Shown piece after piece: positions 45,276-55,683 of a stretch of 64,000 bases of DNA. The notes under the pieces were generated by a model. The model was not told the DNA's origin, searched no databases, and saw nothing but the letters and a program-made list of their open reading frames with translations. This DNA is from Euclidia mi (Eukaryota; Arthropoda; Insecta; Lepidoptera; Erebidae). The stretch is taken from contig OX123186.2 in assembly GCA_944739405.2 (NCBI GenBank), positions 86,407,034-86,471,033 of the forward strand, written 5' to 3'. The stretch's first letter is position 1, and every line of letters starts with the position of its first letter. The position numbers and the translations under genes are program-made.

Positions 45276-45385
45276 CAACATCATCATCATCATCAGCCCT
45301 GTATATAAACTGTCCCACTGCTGGGCACGGGCCTCTTCTCACTATGAGAAGGGTAAGGCCATAGTCCATCACGCGTGCCTAGTGT
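45276..45385 (-). mobile_element. LINE 3' tail (second RTE-like family), inverted
   Basis: 'catcatcatcatcagccctg' precedes 'cccactgctgggcacgggcc' and 'tctcactatgagaagggtaa'. This is a common lepidopteran tail, here reading from its terminal TGATGA repeats inward. Confidence 0.7.
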
Positions 45386-45587
45386 ATAACAACATATATC
45401 ATAATAATTGGTTTCCATAAGTAACACATCTCATAATCGACTCTTGACATAATCAACATTTGATATAATTATGAAAATAATACATAATATTGTTAGGTCG
45501 AAATTAACTATCGTTAATACCCCGACTCAGTGCAATCCGACTCGGATAGGTTAGGTTAGGGTTCTCTTTTGACCCTTAACCTGAAAA

Positions 45588-45700
45588 TAGGAGCCCTGCG
45601 AAGCAGGGCTCCGTCAACTTAGTCCACATTCTTCACACTAGTTTAATAAACTGAAGTTGATGGAGCCCTGATTCGCAGGGCACCGTCAAAATATATTAAC
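45588..45700. repeat. paired hairpins in the centre of the word arrays
   Basis: GGAGCCCTGC-gaa-GCAGGGCTCC at 45590-45612 is a perfect 10-bp stem. A related imperfect hairpin 'ggagccctgattcgcagggc' lies at 45661. They are direct relatives 70 bases apart. Confidence 0.8.
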
Positions 45701-46009
45701 TTACTCATTAACATAAAAATTGCAGGCGCTTGTACTAAATTATCTTTATTTATATTATGGTGAATTAACGTTATGGAAAATGGCATTATTGAAAACGAAT
45801 ATTATAGCAAATACATTTATGGATTTAAATTATTATGACACTTGATCAATTATGACCAATGGAATTAGTGAAAGTCATTTTATGTCATTTCACGATTATG
45901 ACAACTGAAGCGTTATTTCTAATAAAATTATGGCAAATACCAGTATGGCATATGAAATTATGGCATTTTAATTTATGGCAAACATTAGTAAACCCATAAT
46001 TACATATTA

Positions 46010-46188
46010 CCCGTTCAGATTAGAATGGAGGAATTATTTTAGTAAATTAGTATCAAATCAAATTTATGAAACAACGAAATATCTTTGAAGGTGGCAGTTA
46101 AATTAGTTAATCGTTAGTGCGTTTTTGCGTATTATGCTGACGAAAACGGCGCAATGGACTTTCTAATCCCATTATTTATCTGAACGGG
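46010..46188. mobile_element. small TIR element (MITE), 179 bp
   Basis: Ends read CCCGTTCAGATTAGAATGG and, inverted, CCCGTTCAGATAAATAATGG, flanked by TA at 46008-46009 and 46189-46190. No ORF. Confidence 0.78.
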
Positions 46189-46310
46189 TAGTATGTATTA
46201 TTATAGTCTTACACATTTAGTACACATTACTAGTCCCACTATCACGTTATAATGATGCTTACTATCCAACAGTTGTCATAAAAAAGATACACAATAGATC
46301 TTTTCAAGGG

Positions 46311-46535
46311 TATAGGTAAATTCACGAAAGTTGACCACAAATGGCGGCCGTCGCGCATATGTACATTCGTGCACCAATGGCGTTGCTCCATTCTTGACGC
46401 ATTTAGGGAATGCGTCAAGAACGGAGCCACGCCATTGGCACTCCACCCGCGCCTCACCCCGCACCTCCACGAGGACCTAAAAATGATTTCTGCGCAGTGG
46501 TCATCTTTCGTGAACCGACCTATATTATTGTCAAT
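46311..46535. repeat. fold-back element, ~225 bp
   Basis: The inner arms 46373-46415 and 46418-46455 pair over about 37 bases with few mismatches ('ccaatggcgttgctccattc' against 'ccaatggcgtggctccgttc'). The outer arms share 'tataggt' and 'ttcacgaaag.tgaccac'. ORFs here read the repeat arms. Confidence 0.8.
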
Positions 46536-46686
46536 GTTCAATATTTCAAGTACGAGTTTTGTATGTGACAGGAGGTCTGCAGTAACAAGGAAGTATTGTT
46601 TTGCTAGTGGCAATTATCAGTTGTGGCGCTGGTGCTATTGTAGCACTGCAATACTCATTACTGGAGAGGCTTAAGGGGCTCAAATG

Positions 46687-46751
46687 TATGGGACACGTGC
46701 GGGCTCTTTAGGTATACATATTATACCTAAAGAGCCCGCACGTGTCCCATA
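46687..46751. repeat. perfect palindrome, 30-bp arms, 5-base loop
   Basis: The left arm 46687-46716 starts TATGGGACACGTGCGGGCTC. The right arm 46722-46751 is its exact complement. The loop is CATAT. Confidence 0.97.
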
Positions 46752-46754
46752 TAC

Positions 46755-47809
46755 CATTTACTACCGCTGTTTTATAGTTTGCATTTATTCAAAATTATAG
46801 TCTAAAAGGTACAAACATTTTGTGTTTTATATTGTGACATTGTGTGAATGGTGTACATTTTCAATATCTTTTATGGATTTAAAACCTTGGTCAACTCGTC
46901 TCTATAAAAATGATAACAATTATCTCTGCACATTGTTCTCCGAAGTAAACAAACTGTTAATCTTCTTCAAATTTATAAATATTTCGACAAAAATAATAAA
47001 CATCAAATGTCATGAACTCAATCCATCCTAACCCGAGTTTGTCCCATATTTTGTTTGTCCCAGATTTGCGCCCGTTGACGCAAGACATTCCCTGATCACT
47101 TTGATCGAATTGATTCTCATTAACTTCCCAAAACAACGCCCGGAATGTTTATCGAAGAATAAATTTCAAACAGTCCGCTTATTTCTCCCCTTGTTTATTC
47201 GATTCCAATTTGGGTGTCTCCAATTTGTTGCGATGATAATACGATATTTTCGCTGATTCTCAAATATCGCAATATGTCGTCGTGGCATGCTCCTTCAGTT
47301 TATTCGCGGGGAAGACTTACGATGGAATGTAATAACAGAGATAGCTACGTCTTCAAGAACATAATGCCTCCGATTCGCAAAATATTCTTTACCGCTTTGG
47401 GCAAATATAAAGGATTTTTTATTATAGATCTCCCCGCGTATTTGGTAATCGTAGCCAAAAGGCACTTAGCCAATGTTCGCTCCGTCTTGTACTGCTTATT
47501 TTCTAAGTTCTTACCGTATGTAAACATTCACTGTCATTATTTGTAGATTTGGGGGAGTAAGCAATACTTATTATGTAAATGCAGAGGTCGCTCGGTTTGT
47601 TATCTATTATCTGTATTGATTGTGTAGATATCAATGTGATTATAATGTTTTGAAAAACCTATATACTATGAGCGGTGATATTACTTTTAATGAAGTCAGA
47701 ACTAGGTTTACAATTCGACGCATTTGAGTATTTCTGTATCATCATAATCAGATCTGTAGGTGTATATATATACTGCTAGTCATGGACCTTATTTCACTCG
47801 GACAAGAAT
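46755..47809. other. intergenic; one unrecognised ORF
   Basis: The 110-codon frame at 47214-47546 (plus) has no motif I recognise and is AT/hydrophobic-rich. I do not call it a gene. Confidence 0.4.
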
Positions 47810-48035
47810 AAAACAGTCCACCACGCTGGCCAAGAGCGGGTTGACGGACTTCACATGTTTTTCGAGGACATCATGGAGAAGTCTCCGACATGCAGGTTTA
47901 ATGAAAATGTTTTCTTTCACCACCAAGCAATTTAAAGTCACTGTTGCGCACCGTGGATTCGTACCCGAGACTCTCTGCGTAGCAGTGCGTCAGTCTTTTC
48001 ACTATGCTATCACTGCCTGTATACCTCTGAATGAC
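47810..48035 (-). mobile_element. tRNA-derived SINE, degenerate
   Basis: Read on the minus strand, it has a decayed B box (GGTACGAATCC near 47963). It also has the body strings 'cctgcatgtcggagacttct' and 'aaacatgtgaagtccgtcaa', typical of a lepidopteran SINE that ends in 'ggccagcgtggtgg'. The tail and target duplication are not clear. Confidence 0.6.
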
Positions 48036-49070
48036 CTTGCATAATTTATCAAAGAGTTATACAGTTTTGTTTTCCAATACGTGATATTTCACTTTTAAGT
48101 AAGTTAAGTAAGGTTCTGATTGAGAAATAAGTATTAAATGTACGGATCACTCAATGGAAAACCTTTAAAAACAAACCCTTAGGTAAACTTCAGGATGCCT
48201 ATTATTTTGCCACTGAATTAATTCTCTTTAACATTTTTAATTGCGGTAGGATGGCAGTAGTCGATCGGCGGCAAGTGGATTATTCATTTTCCAACTCCTC
48301 CAATATACTTCTGATTAAGTTCGTTGCGGGTTCCAAGACAGTTTAACTTTCCCCGGGACTTCACGAGTGTCAAAACTCGTTGTCATCAATGGTCACTGCT
48401 GCTGAACCAGGCTACACAGGTGACACAGTAGTGGGAATGAGGGTGGGATTAGAAAAAGTCGATCGGCGGCAAAAAAAATTTTTTTCGAAGTCAATGAAAT
48501 AAATATTGAACTTTATTTTCATACTATAAACCCTTGAACTAAGTCAGCCCTAATGTATTAATCCAATAGGTTACATACAAGAATAGCAATCGATGTTCAA
48601 AATTGACCATATAGCGCGTGGTGCATTTCAGTCCAAGTTTTGTGGTTACTTTAAGTATTTTTTTTACAAAACATGATGGCATTTCCAAAAAGATATTTTT
48701 TACTAATAATTCGTACATTGTAGGTACATTAAAAAACATATTTTTTGTATAAACGAAACTCTAGTTCCGTGAGAATTTTTGATTTGTTAAAATAGCAATT
48801 CTTTTCCGATTTCTGCGGGCCCCTGCGGTCGGGTGAATTGTTTACCAAAACATTCCTAGAAATCTCAAGATTATTCATTACTAATAACAGCTGCAAACAA
48901 TTGCAATCTTCGGAGATATGGCAATTTGAACTAATCACCTTTTTCCCTAGAAAATATGAGGTACACGAACATACTTTTAATGAGGGTAATTAACAAATGT
49001 ATCTACTAGTAAGTATAAAATGATGCATAATAATGCATTTGAAGTTATTTTCTACTGTCATTTTGAGAAA
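48036..49070. other. intergenic, nothing recognised
   Basis: The phrase 'gtcgatcggcggcaa' occurs twice (48260 and 48458), 200 bases apart. No gene is supported. Confidence 0.5.
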
Positions 49071-49090
49071 GTAACACACAAATACTAACA

Positions 49091-49430
49091 TGACTGCTTT
49101 TAGCATTTCCTATGAGGAATTAGTTGAAATTTTGCTTTTGAGCAATCGTGAAGTGCATAAGTGTCTCGAAAATATTAAAACCAAGTATCCAGATCTCACG
49201 ATTTATATAAAATGTACCGTCATCTCAGCCAAACATTCGTTCCTGCTTTTTCAATGAAGTGGAAGAAAGCGGCTAGAAGTAAGAGCATTTTTCGAAAAAA
49301 TAATGGAGCCTGGCTGAAACTTACATTCAGTTTGTTGGAAACTGAAACAACGTGAACACAAAACGAAGAAGAGTGTGAACCTGGGCCTTCAAAACGATCA
49401 CGAGTCACCACCACCAGTTGTACACCTTAA
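49091..49430 (+). pseudogene. degenerate coding remnant of unknown family
   Basis: A 55-codon frame MTAFSISYEELVEILLLSN ends at TGA near 49258. One frame over, the sequence reads KWKKAARSKSIFRKNNGAWL and KLTFSLLETETT, then a TGA, TQNEEECEPGPSKRSRVTTT and a stop. The two parts look like one acidic/basic, low-charge-bias protein disrupted by a frameshift and a stop. I cannot name the family. It sits just upstream of a LINE-type 3' UTR and may belong to that element or be captured sequence. Confidence 0.35.
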
Positions 49431-49489
49431 GGAAAGAACCAAAAAAAAAACATTTACCCTTAGACGAGGATGCTAAAAGTCTCATTACT

Positions 49490-49985
49490 GAATAATTATG
49501 TATTTCCTGAAAATTAACTTTATCCTTTTAAGTTAATCCTGAATTTATAATAAGCTACCAGATTTTTTAACTTCATTACCTCTAAATCAATTCCGACGCA
49601 AGTTATGTAATTGGCTATGTGATATCTAAATGTTTTTATTCTGTGAGAGAATTTATTGATATGAAACTATGAATATCTAACGCACTTTATTAATTTTATG
49701 TATTATTTGTACTTAACTTTTGACATTTTTGGATGATTAATATTTTGACATTAATTATATTTGACATGACTCGGATTATATTATTATTGATTGGACATTC
49801 ATAGTTAGTTAATATTACTCTTGTTTGCTTTGTTTAGTTCAATCATAATATTTTGTTTAAATAGTTTGTAATCTTTCCATTTTTTTGCATGTTACCGATG
49901 ACTACATGTTTAAGACTATGTAACATTATAACATCTAATAAACAACATTTAAAGGAAATAAAGAATCTGAATCTGAGAATCTGTA
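49490..49985 (+). mobile_element. LINE-type 3' UTR with AATCTG tail
   Basis: AT-rich sequence with repeated 'ttgacat' words ends 'ggaaataaagaatctgaatc' plus further AATCTG. This resembles the 3' UTR at 2800-3312, and no polymerase is present. Confidence 0.55.
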
Positions 49986-50700
49986 TTTAACTTTAACCGA
50001 TATCTTATGTGCAGCCGTTTTTAACATAAGTAATTAACTAATATTGACTAATGATTATTGATATTATTAGAACAACATAATTACATAATTGTAACAACAT
50101 AAAACTAAAAAACATCAAATAAAATTGGCCGCAAACAATTCATGCCGCGCTCCCATACATCATCGACCACTGTGGGGCGTGGCGAAAATTAATAGTATTG
50201 AAGTTTACGATAGTACCCTGAAACGCTTCTGAGGGTATTAATATAGTGACAAAGCCAAAGTCTAACTTTCCCAGACATTATGCAAGGTATATGAAATTTG
50301 ACCCATATGTATAGAAAAAATAATAAGCACCAACTCCTACGAATATTTCAAATGCCTTACAAAAAGTCTATCCACGCTATGTCAATGCAACTTCGACATA
50401 ATAAAGACCAAGCATTAAATTTCTCGTTCAAAATAACACAAAATGTCAGCCATGTTGAATATCCAAAGTATTTCAACTTGTAACGAGACCCCTTCATTCA
50501 GTTTCTGCAGGTTTATTCTATAGATCTTGTGCGATGAATTTTATACAACCATATTTTAATGAGGCTCCCACCACATAAGTTCATCTTTAATTATATCTAC
50601 CTGAAAGAATTCAAAAATAAACTAACCGTGAAATTGTGTAGAGTCGAATCATACTTATCATATTAAATAATAATTTTTTATTCTGAAACTTTTTACTGTA
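49986..50700. other. intergenic
   Basis: No recognised feature. Confidence 0.5.
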
Positions 50701-50702
50701 AC

Positions 50703-52880
50703 TTTTTTTTTTTTTTTTTTTTTTTTTTTATTATTTAACACATAAACAATTTGACATAATTATACAATTACAAACAGCATCAGAGAAAACCACAAAGGTT
50801 TATGTTTGAGCCGTCGAGTTCACACTTTATAAAATACTGTTATTTTTTTAAAATAAGCCTCTAATAAGCATAATTAAATAAACAATTGTTACAATAAATT
50901 CAGGAAATGTTGTTTCAGTTTACATTTTATATTTTTATCTGTTACACCAATACCTATTTCATATGGTAAGTTATTAATAAGTCGAGGTACAAGGTAGCTA
51001 GTCGTTCGCTCGCCGTAAACATTGTTAGCGCGTGACGTATGCAACCGGTTCCTAGACATGGCACGAGTGTATACAGGATGTTCGATTGGTGATTTTAATG
51101 ATTCATTAAAAAATTCTTCTTTTAATATGTTTAACTGAACTTGTTTATGTACTGGTAAGATATTACAGTGTTTGAATAACCCATTATAATTATCTTTGAA
51201 ATTTAATTTTATATTTTTAGAAACAATAGTTTTCAATATTTTTACTTGCAAGTTATAGATCTGGTCTAGATATGTTTTATATGTTCGGCCATAGCTGCTG
51301 AGTCCATATTGTATGTGAGACTGTACTAGGGCATTAAATAACATTAACTTTACTTTAAATGGAATACGATTGTTCAGAATTGTAATATTTGCCAAGAATT
51401 GCCTTAATTTTGTACATACATATTCAATATGGTGGCTCCAGTGAAATTTACTGTCTATGACAAGCCCAAGATATGTATATTTGTCAACCATTTCAATCTT
51501 TGAACAACAGCATGTAGTACTAATTTTAGTATGTAAACAACAATGATCGTGAGCGATTAGTTCGTTGATGGGCAAATGCTTAACATACGGAGATTTAATT
51601 ACTAATAGTTTTGTCTTTTTAGCATTTAGGACAAATCCTGCATCATGACACCATTTTGTTAAGACATTTAGATCAGACTGTAAAAGATCACACGCCGTTT
51701 GAGGATTTTTATTTGCAATAACGAGACAAGTATCATCCGCGAATTGATAGCATGTGCTGTTGACAATATTTTTGCCCATGTCGTTGGCGTAGGACAGGAA
51801 AAATAGCGGCCCAAGAACTGAGCCCTGGGCCGCTCCCTCCGTGATCGACACTGACTTGCTATATTCATCATTCACTTTCACCGAAAATGTTCGACCGTCC
51901 AAATAATTTTCACACCATTTCAGTAAAGGACCACGAATGCCACAATTTTCTAAACTACTTATCAGCTGTTCGTGTATCAGCGTATCAAAGGCACGAGAAA
52001 AATCTATAAAAAGTGTTAACACTTGCTTTTTCTCATTTAAGTGGCTATTGATTTCGTCTGTGAATTTTGATAGTAGACTTGTTGTACTCTTACCTGCCTG
52101 AAATCCGTACTGGTATGGAGCAATTACCGATTTTTTCTTATAAAAACTATGCATCTGATCACACACGTATTTTTCTACGATTTTGTCTATTGAAGAAAGT
52201 ATCGTAATAGGCCTATAATTTGTGTAGTCATCCTTTCTTCCCTTTTTATGCAGTGGACGGACACAGCCTTCTTTTAGTTTACTAGGGTAGGATCCTGTTC
52301 TAATGCTTTGATTAATTAAATCTGAAATGGCTGGGGCAACATGTTCTCCTATAAGCTTAACATCTGCCACAGCAATATTGTCTGTGCCCGGTGCCTTTCT
52401 AGAATTCAATGCCTTAATAATTTTATAAACATCGTTTGGGGTTGATTTCTTAAACAAAATACTGGTATCTAGTGAGTTATTGACATTATTTTTATTGATT
52501 AATTTTAATTTGCAATTAGGCAGTATGTTTTTTACTGTTATATCGAAGCTGTGTGCGAAGTTATCAGCAATGATTTTCGGGGTAAGTCCCTGTGCATCAA
52601 ACGCCTTCATTATAGCCTCATCAATTGATAAAGTAACTCTGCCCAACATTTGGTTGACAACAATGTAAACTTTCTTAATGTTTTTAAAATTACTACTTAT
52701 TTTATTTAAATAATACGAATTCCTTTTAATTTCCAGAACTTTATTTACTCTATTGCGTATTTTATGATATTCTAATTTTAATTTTAAGTTTTCTGGACAA
52801 TTTTTCCAATCTCTATATATTTTGTTCTTCTTATTACATAGTGCTGTAATATTAGCGTTTATCCAAGGCACATTAAAGAT
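50703..52880 (-). mobile_element. 5'-truncated LINE with 27-base A tail
   Basis: The minus-strand tail is T27 at 50703-50729 on the plus strand. The element holds an undamaged open frame with polymerase and C-terminal regions but no endonuclease. Just beyond its truncated end, a ~23-base string 'actcattacttaaactaga' is tandemly duplicated (52882-52925). I could not match a target duplication. Confidence 0.9.
50889..52871 (-). CDS. LINE reverse transcriptase, open frame, 5'-truncated (Jockey-like)
   Basis: 660 codons run without a stop. The frame is probably open slightly further upstream (FNVPWINANI), so the start shown is GTG and arbitrary. Motifs: RKAPGTDNIAVADVKLI near residue 157, NYRPITILSSIDKIVEKYV near 218, the palm LFIDFSRAFDTL near 287, GAAQGSVLGPLFFLSYANDM near 345, the catalytic QFADDTCLVIA near 375 and VLNAKKTKLLV near 410. 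The C-terminal region has TYLGLVIDSKFHWSHH and LIQYG-type residues. GAAQGS is a slight variant of GVPQGS. With the endonuclease gone it cannot move itself, but the lack of decay suggests a recent insertion. Confidence 0.92.
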   Translation of the reverse strand: MPWINANITALCNKKNKIYRDWKNCPENLKLKLEYHKIRNRVNKVLEIKRNSYYLNKISSNFKNIKKVYIVVNQMLGRVTLSIDEAIMKAFDAQGLTPKIIADNFAHSFDITVKNILPNCKLKLINKNNVNNSLDTSILFKKSTPNDVYKIIKALNSRKAPGTDNIAVADVKLIGEHVAPAISDLINQSIRTGSYPSKLKEGCVRPLHKKGRKDDYTNYRPITILSSIDKIVEKYVCDQMHSFYKKKSVIAPYQYGFQAGKSTTSLLSKFTDEINSHLNEKKQVLTLFIDFSRAFDTLIHEQLISSLENCGIRGPLLKWCENYLDGRTFSVKVNDEYSKSVSITEGAAQGSVLGPLFFLSYANDMGKNIVNSTCYQFADDTCLVIANKNPQTACDLLQSDLNVLTKWCHDAGFVLNAKKTKLLVIKSPYVKHLPINELIAHDHCCLHTKISTTCCCSKIEMVDKYTYLGLVIDSKFHWSHHIEYVCTKLRQFLANITILNNRIPFKVKLMLFNALVQSHIQYGLSSYGRTYKTYLDQIYNLQVKILKTIVSKNIKLNFKDNYNGLFKHCNILPVHKQVQLNILKEEFFNESLKSPIEHPVYTRAMSRNRLHTSRANNVYGERTTSYLVPRLINNLPYEIGIGVTDKNIKCKLKQHFLNLL

Positions 52881-52925
52881 TAGCTACTCATTACTTAAAC
52901 TAGACATACTCATTACTTAAACTAG

Positions 52926-53666
52926 ATTTATTTTTCCATTCAGATTGATTGCGACTTTCCATTTATAAAGTGAAACTAAGAAACTGATAATATGATTTTA
53001 TCGTATGTAATTTAATTTACCAAAAATGTTTTGATTCGTATGAGAAATTGGAATCACTACGAAATAAAAATGTCATACCAAGTACAAAATTAAAACAAAT
53101 TTCTTTATTTACGATAGAGACAAACTCACGTTCGTCCTCGCGCTGGTCTTTTTAATGTCTTATTTATATTGGTGTTAACTGTGACATAATTCATATTAGT
53201 TACAAGGTAAAACCGTAAATATAAAAAAAAAAAATCCCGTCTTTATGCTTTCTGCGCTACATCAAAATCATTGCCTATCATCTTATGAAATCATAAAACG
53301 CTAGTCTATCGGTAATAACATAAGAAATGTGACAAATAGAGACCTATCAACTCTGCGAAGTTCTGAAATAAATAATATGTATATATCATACAGCTTGACC
53401 AGTCCACTGTCAAACTTCTAACATGCGACACACTGGTCAGAGATTCCGTCTCTTCCCAAAAATATTTTGGCTTCGTGTATTTTCCTTTTACGACATTCAT
53501 TTAATGAAATGGGGTAGTGACACTTTGTATTCTTAATTTGTCACCACACGGACCGTAACAATTATATTGGTAGAGTGAAAGAGGTAGAGAGATATGTTTG
53601 TTAATATCATCAGAATATACGGAGTCGTAATGACAATAAAACGAGATTATCGCATTGCAGTGTACA
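52926..53666. other. intergenic
   Basis: AT-rich with no recognised feature. Confidence 0.5.
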
Positions 53667-53668
53667 TA

Positions 53669-54961
53669 CGAGGGTCAAACTGAAAGTTCTTAGAAAATCA
53701 AAAACTGATTACATTAGCCAGTTATTAGTTTTATTATATCTTTTCAAAATATTGTCCATTGACGTCAATACACCGCTGCATGCGATGGAACCACTGGGAA
53801 AAGCACTTTGCCCACTCGTCCTTAGGGGTCTCTTCAATGGCATCGCGATACGCAGCCACCGCTTCTTCAGCATTCATAAACCGCTTTCCTTTAAGTTTTT
53901 CTTTAATTTTTGGAAATAAATAAAAATCACAAGGCGCGAGGTCGGGGCTATACGGCGGGTGACCCAGTAATTCAACGTTTGATGTCGCCAAATAGTCGAT
54001 CGTTCGCTTGGCGGTGTGCGACGAGGCGTTGTCGTGGTGAAGGAGGATCCTACTGCGAGGTCGTTTCTCTCGAACTTTTTCCAAGACAAGTGGCAAACAA
54101 TTGGTAGTGTACCATTCTGCAGAAACTGTTTTTTGATCCTCTAACACAATTGTTGCGAAATGACCTATCCTTCCAAAGAACGAGGCCACCATTTTTTTTC
54201 CCGCACTTCGATCTCTCTTCACTTTAGTTGGCAACTCCTCGAAAGGAAACACCCACTGAGCAGATTGTCTTTTGGTTTCAGGATCATAACAGTAAATCCA
54301 GCTTTCGTCACCAGTTAGTATGTCGAACACAGCATTTGAGTCACCTCCGTTAAATCTTTCAATCATTTTACGGCACCAATCCACACGATGGAGTTTTTGA
54401 GCCTTAGTCAAATTATGAGGTATCCACCGGGCGCAAAGCTTCCTGACCGCTAAATGTTCGTGGAGGATTTTGTGCACTTGACTCATACCGATGCCTAAGC
54501 TTGTCCGAATCTGCTGATAGGTCACTCTTTTGTCAGTCTCTATCATACGCCGCACAACACAGATGTTATTTTCAGTCGTCGCCGTAGAAGGCCGTCCCTC
54601 ACGTACATCATCAGTGGGATTAGTGCGACCACGTTTAAACTCATTAAACCAGTTGTAAACAGTCGCACGAGATGGAGCTTCATCGTGAAAGGCCAATCGT
54701 AGTCTATCATAACTTTCTTGTTGACTTAAATGACATCGAAAGTCATAAAAAATCATTGCACGAAAATTTTCTCGTGTTAAATTCATGTTGACGTGACACA
54801 GACAATTTTCAATTTGCCGCCAAATCGTAAAACAAATGACAAATGAATGAAATATATACTCAGTAATATTGGCAAAGAGTTCTATTTTCAAATTTTAGAA
54901 TATTTTTTTTATTATATTGTTTATAAGTGGCCAGTTCTAAGAACTTTCAGTTTGACCCTCG
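53669..54961 (-). mobile_element. complete mariner element, 1293 bp
   Basis: The terminal inverted repeats match exactly for 27 bases, beginning CGAGGGTCAAACTGAAAGTT. TA target duplications lie at 53667-53668 and 54962-54963. Length, ends and a single uninterrupted transposase are those of an autonomous mariner. Confidence 0.96.
53734..54786 (-). CDS. mariner transposase, intact (DD34D, 350 aa)
   Basis: I start at the ATG at 54786 (MNLTRENFRAMIFYDF) because that is the usual mariner N-terminus. The frame extends 35 codons upstream without similarity. The N-terminal helix-turn-helix (ESYDRL...SRATVYNWFNEFKRGR) and a second DNA-binding helix (RTSLGIGMSQVHKILHEHL) are followed by WIPHNL at 121-126. 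The catalytic aspartates are D160 (TGDESW), D252 (LHHDNASSH) and D287 (APCDFYLF), the last two separated by 34 residues. YSPDLAP is at 279-285. All family motifs are present with no stop or frameshift. It should bind the terminal repeats and insert at TA. Activity itself cannot be judged from sequence. Confidence 0.95.
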   Translation of the reverse strand: MNLTRENFRAMIFYDFRCHLSQQESYDRLRLAFHDEAPSRATVYNWFNEFKRGRTNPTDDVREGRPSTATTENNICVVRRMIETDKRVTYQQIRTSLGIGMSQVHKILHEHLAVRKLCARWIPHNLTKAQKLHRVDWCRKMIERFNGGDSNAVFDILTGDESWIYCYDPETKRQSAQWVFPFEELPTKVKRDRSAGKKMVASFFGRIGHFATIVLEDQKTVSAEWYTTNCLPLVLEKVREKRPRSRILLHHDNASSHTAKRTIDYLATSNVELLGHPPYSPDLAPCDFYLFPKIKEKLKGKRFMNAEEAVAAYRDAIEETPKDEWAKCFSQWFHRMQRCIDVNGQYFEKI

Positions 54962-54963
54962 TA

Positions 54964-55224
54964 ACAGCTTTGTTCTACTAATGCTATGCACAACATTCAC
55001 TGATAGAACAATGAAATTACTCGTATATTATTAAGTACATACATTACTCGTATATATTCATGTTACAAATATCTATTGGTCTGACCTAGAAATAGTTGAA
55101 AATTAAATATTTGAAGCCGATCGTGGCGTATCAATTGCATTTTTGGTTCTGCATTCTTCAAATAAGTTTGTTCTGAACTCCGCAACCCAAAGGGACAGCG
55201 ATATTCCATGGTTTAGACTAATAT
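54964..55224. other. intergenic with small repeat fragment
   Basis: 55167-55215 ('tccgcaacccaaagggacag') is a minus-strand fragment of the repeat at 37160-37215. Confidence 0.5.
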
Positions 55225-55552
55225 CGGTTAAATGAGAATTAATGTATATTGTACGAATGTATGTAGGTATATATTTATTCTATGTATGTTTAAGTATTTT
55301 TATGGCATATGTAATTGTAAGTATGTATGTATTTTATTTAAATCTTCAAGACTGATTCATAGTATTTAACTACACCATCGCCAGCATGTATAACTGCTTA
55401 ACATCATGCCTGTCCATACTAAGATTGCCTGTAAGAGATCGCACTAAGCGATAAGGCCGCCCATTGTACATTACTTGTAGTTTTAAGCCACTTGTACTGT
55501 AAAATTTTATTTTGGTGTGCAATAAAGTGTAATTTATTATTATTATTATTAC
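55225..55552 (+). mobile_element. LINE 3' UTR and TTA tail
   Basis: 'aagattgcctgtaagagatc', 'gcgataaggccgcccattgt' and 'ggtgtgcaataaagtgtaat' with TTA repeats form a common lepidopteran LINE 3' end. No coding part. Confidence 0.7.
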
Positions 55553-55640
55553 TGACTCATAGGGTTATGATGACTGTCAATGACTTACTACGGAATTCAA
55601 TATTCGATCTATAGATAGATCTGTAAATTTTTGATTCGTT

Positions 55641-55683
55641 TTTGACATATTTTGTATGGAGCTTCCATACAAAATATGTCAAA
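55641..55683. repeat. perfect palindrome, 20-bp arms, 3-base loop
   Basis: TTTGACATATTTTGTATGGA at 55641-55660 pairs with 55664-55683 across GCT. Imperfect pairing ('ttcg' with 'cgaa') continues outside. Confidence 0.95.

Larger units (their letters stand above)
45091..46006. repeat. opposed arrays of TTATGG/ATTATGAC words
   Basis: From 45125 to 45460 the words read CCATAA or TCATAA (near 45130, 45161, 45175, 45254, 45412, 45430 and 45449). From 45757 to 45985 they read TTATGG or TTATGA (at least ten, such as 'attatggcaaatacc' and 'ttatggcaaacattag'). The two halves are therefore head to head around a centre at about 45.55-45.70 kb. An RTE-like tail has landed in the left half. Confidence 0.65.

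Noticed and set aside
45540..45570. Telomere-type TTAGG repeats
   Set aside because: Only two units, within ordinary sequence.
47214..47546. 110-residue ORF as a gene
   Set aside because: No motif, no context, AT-rich composition, so chance is the simpler reading.
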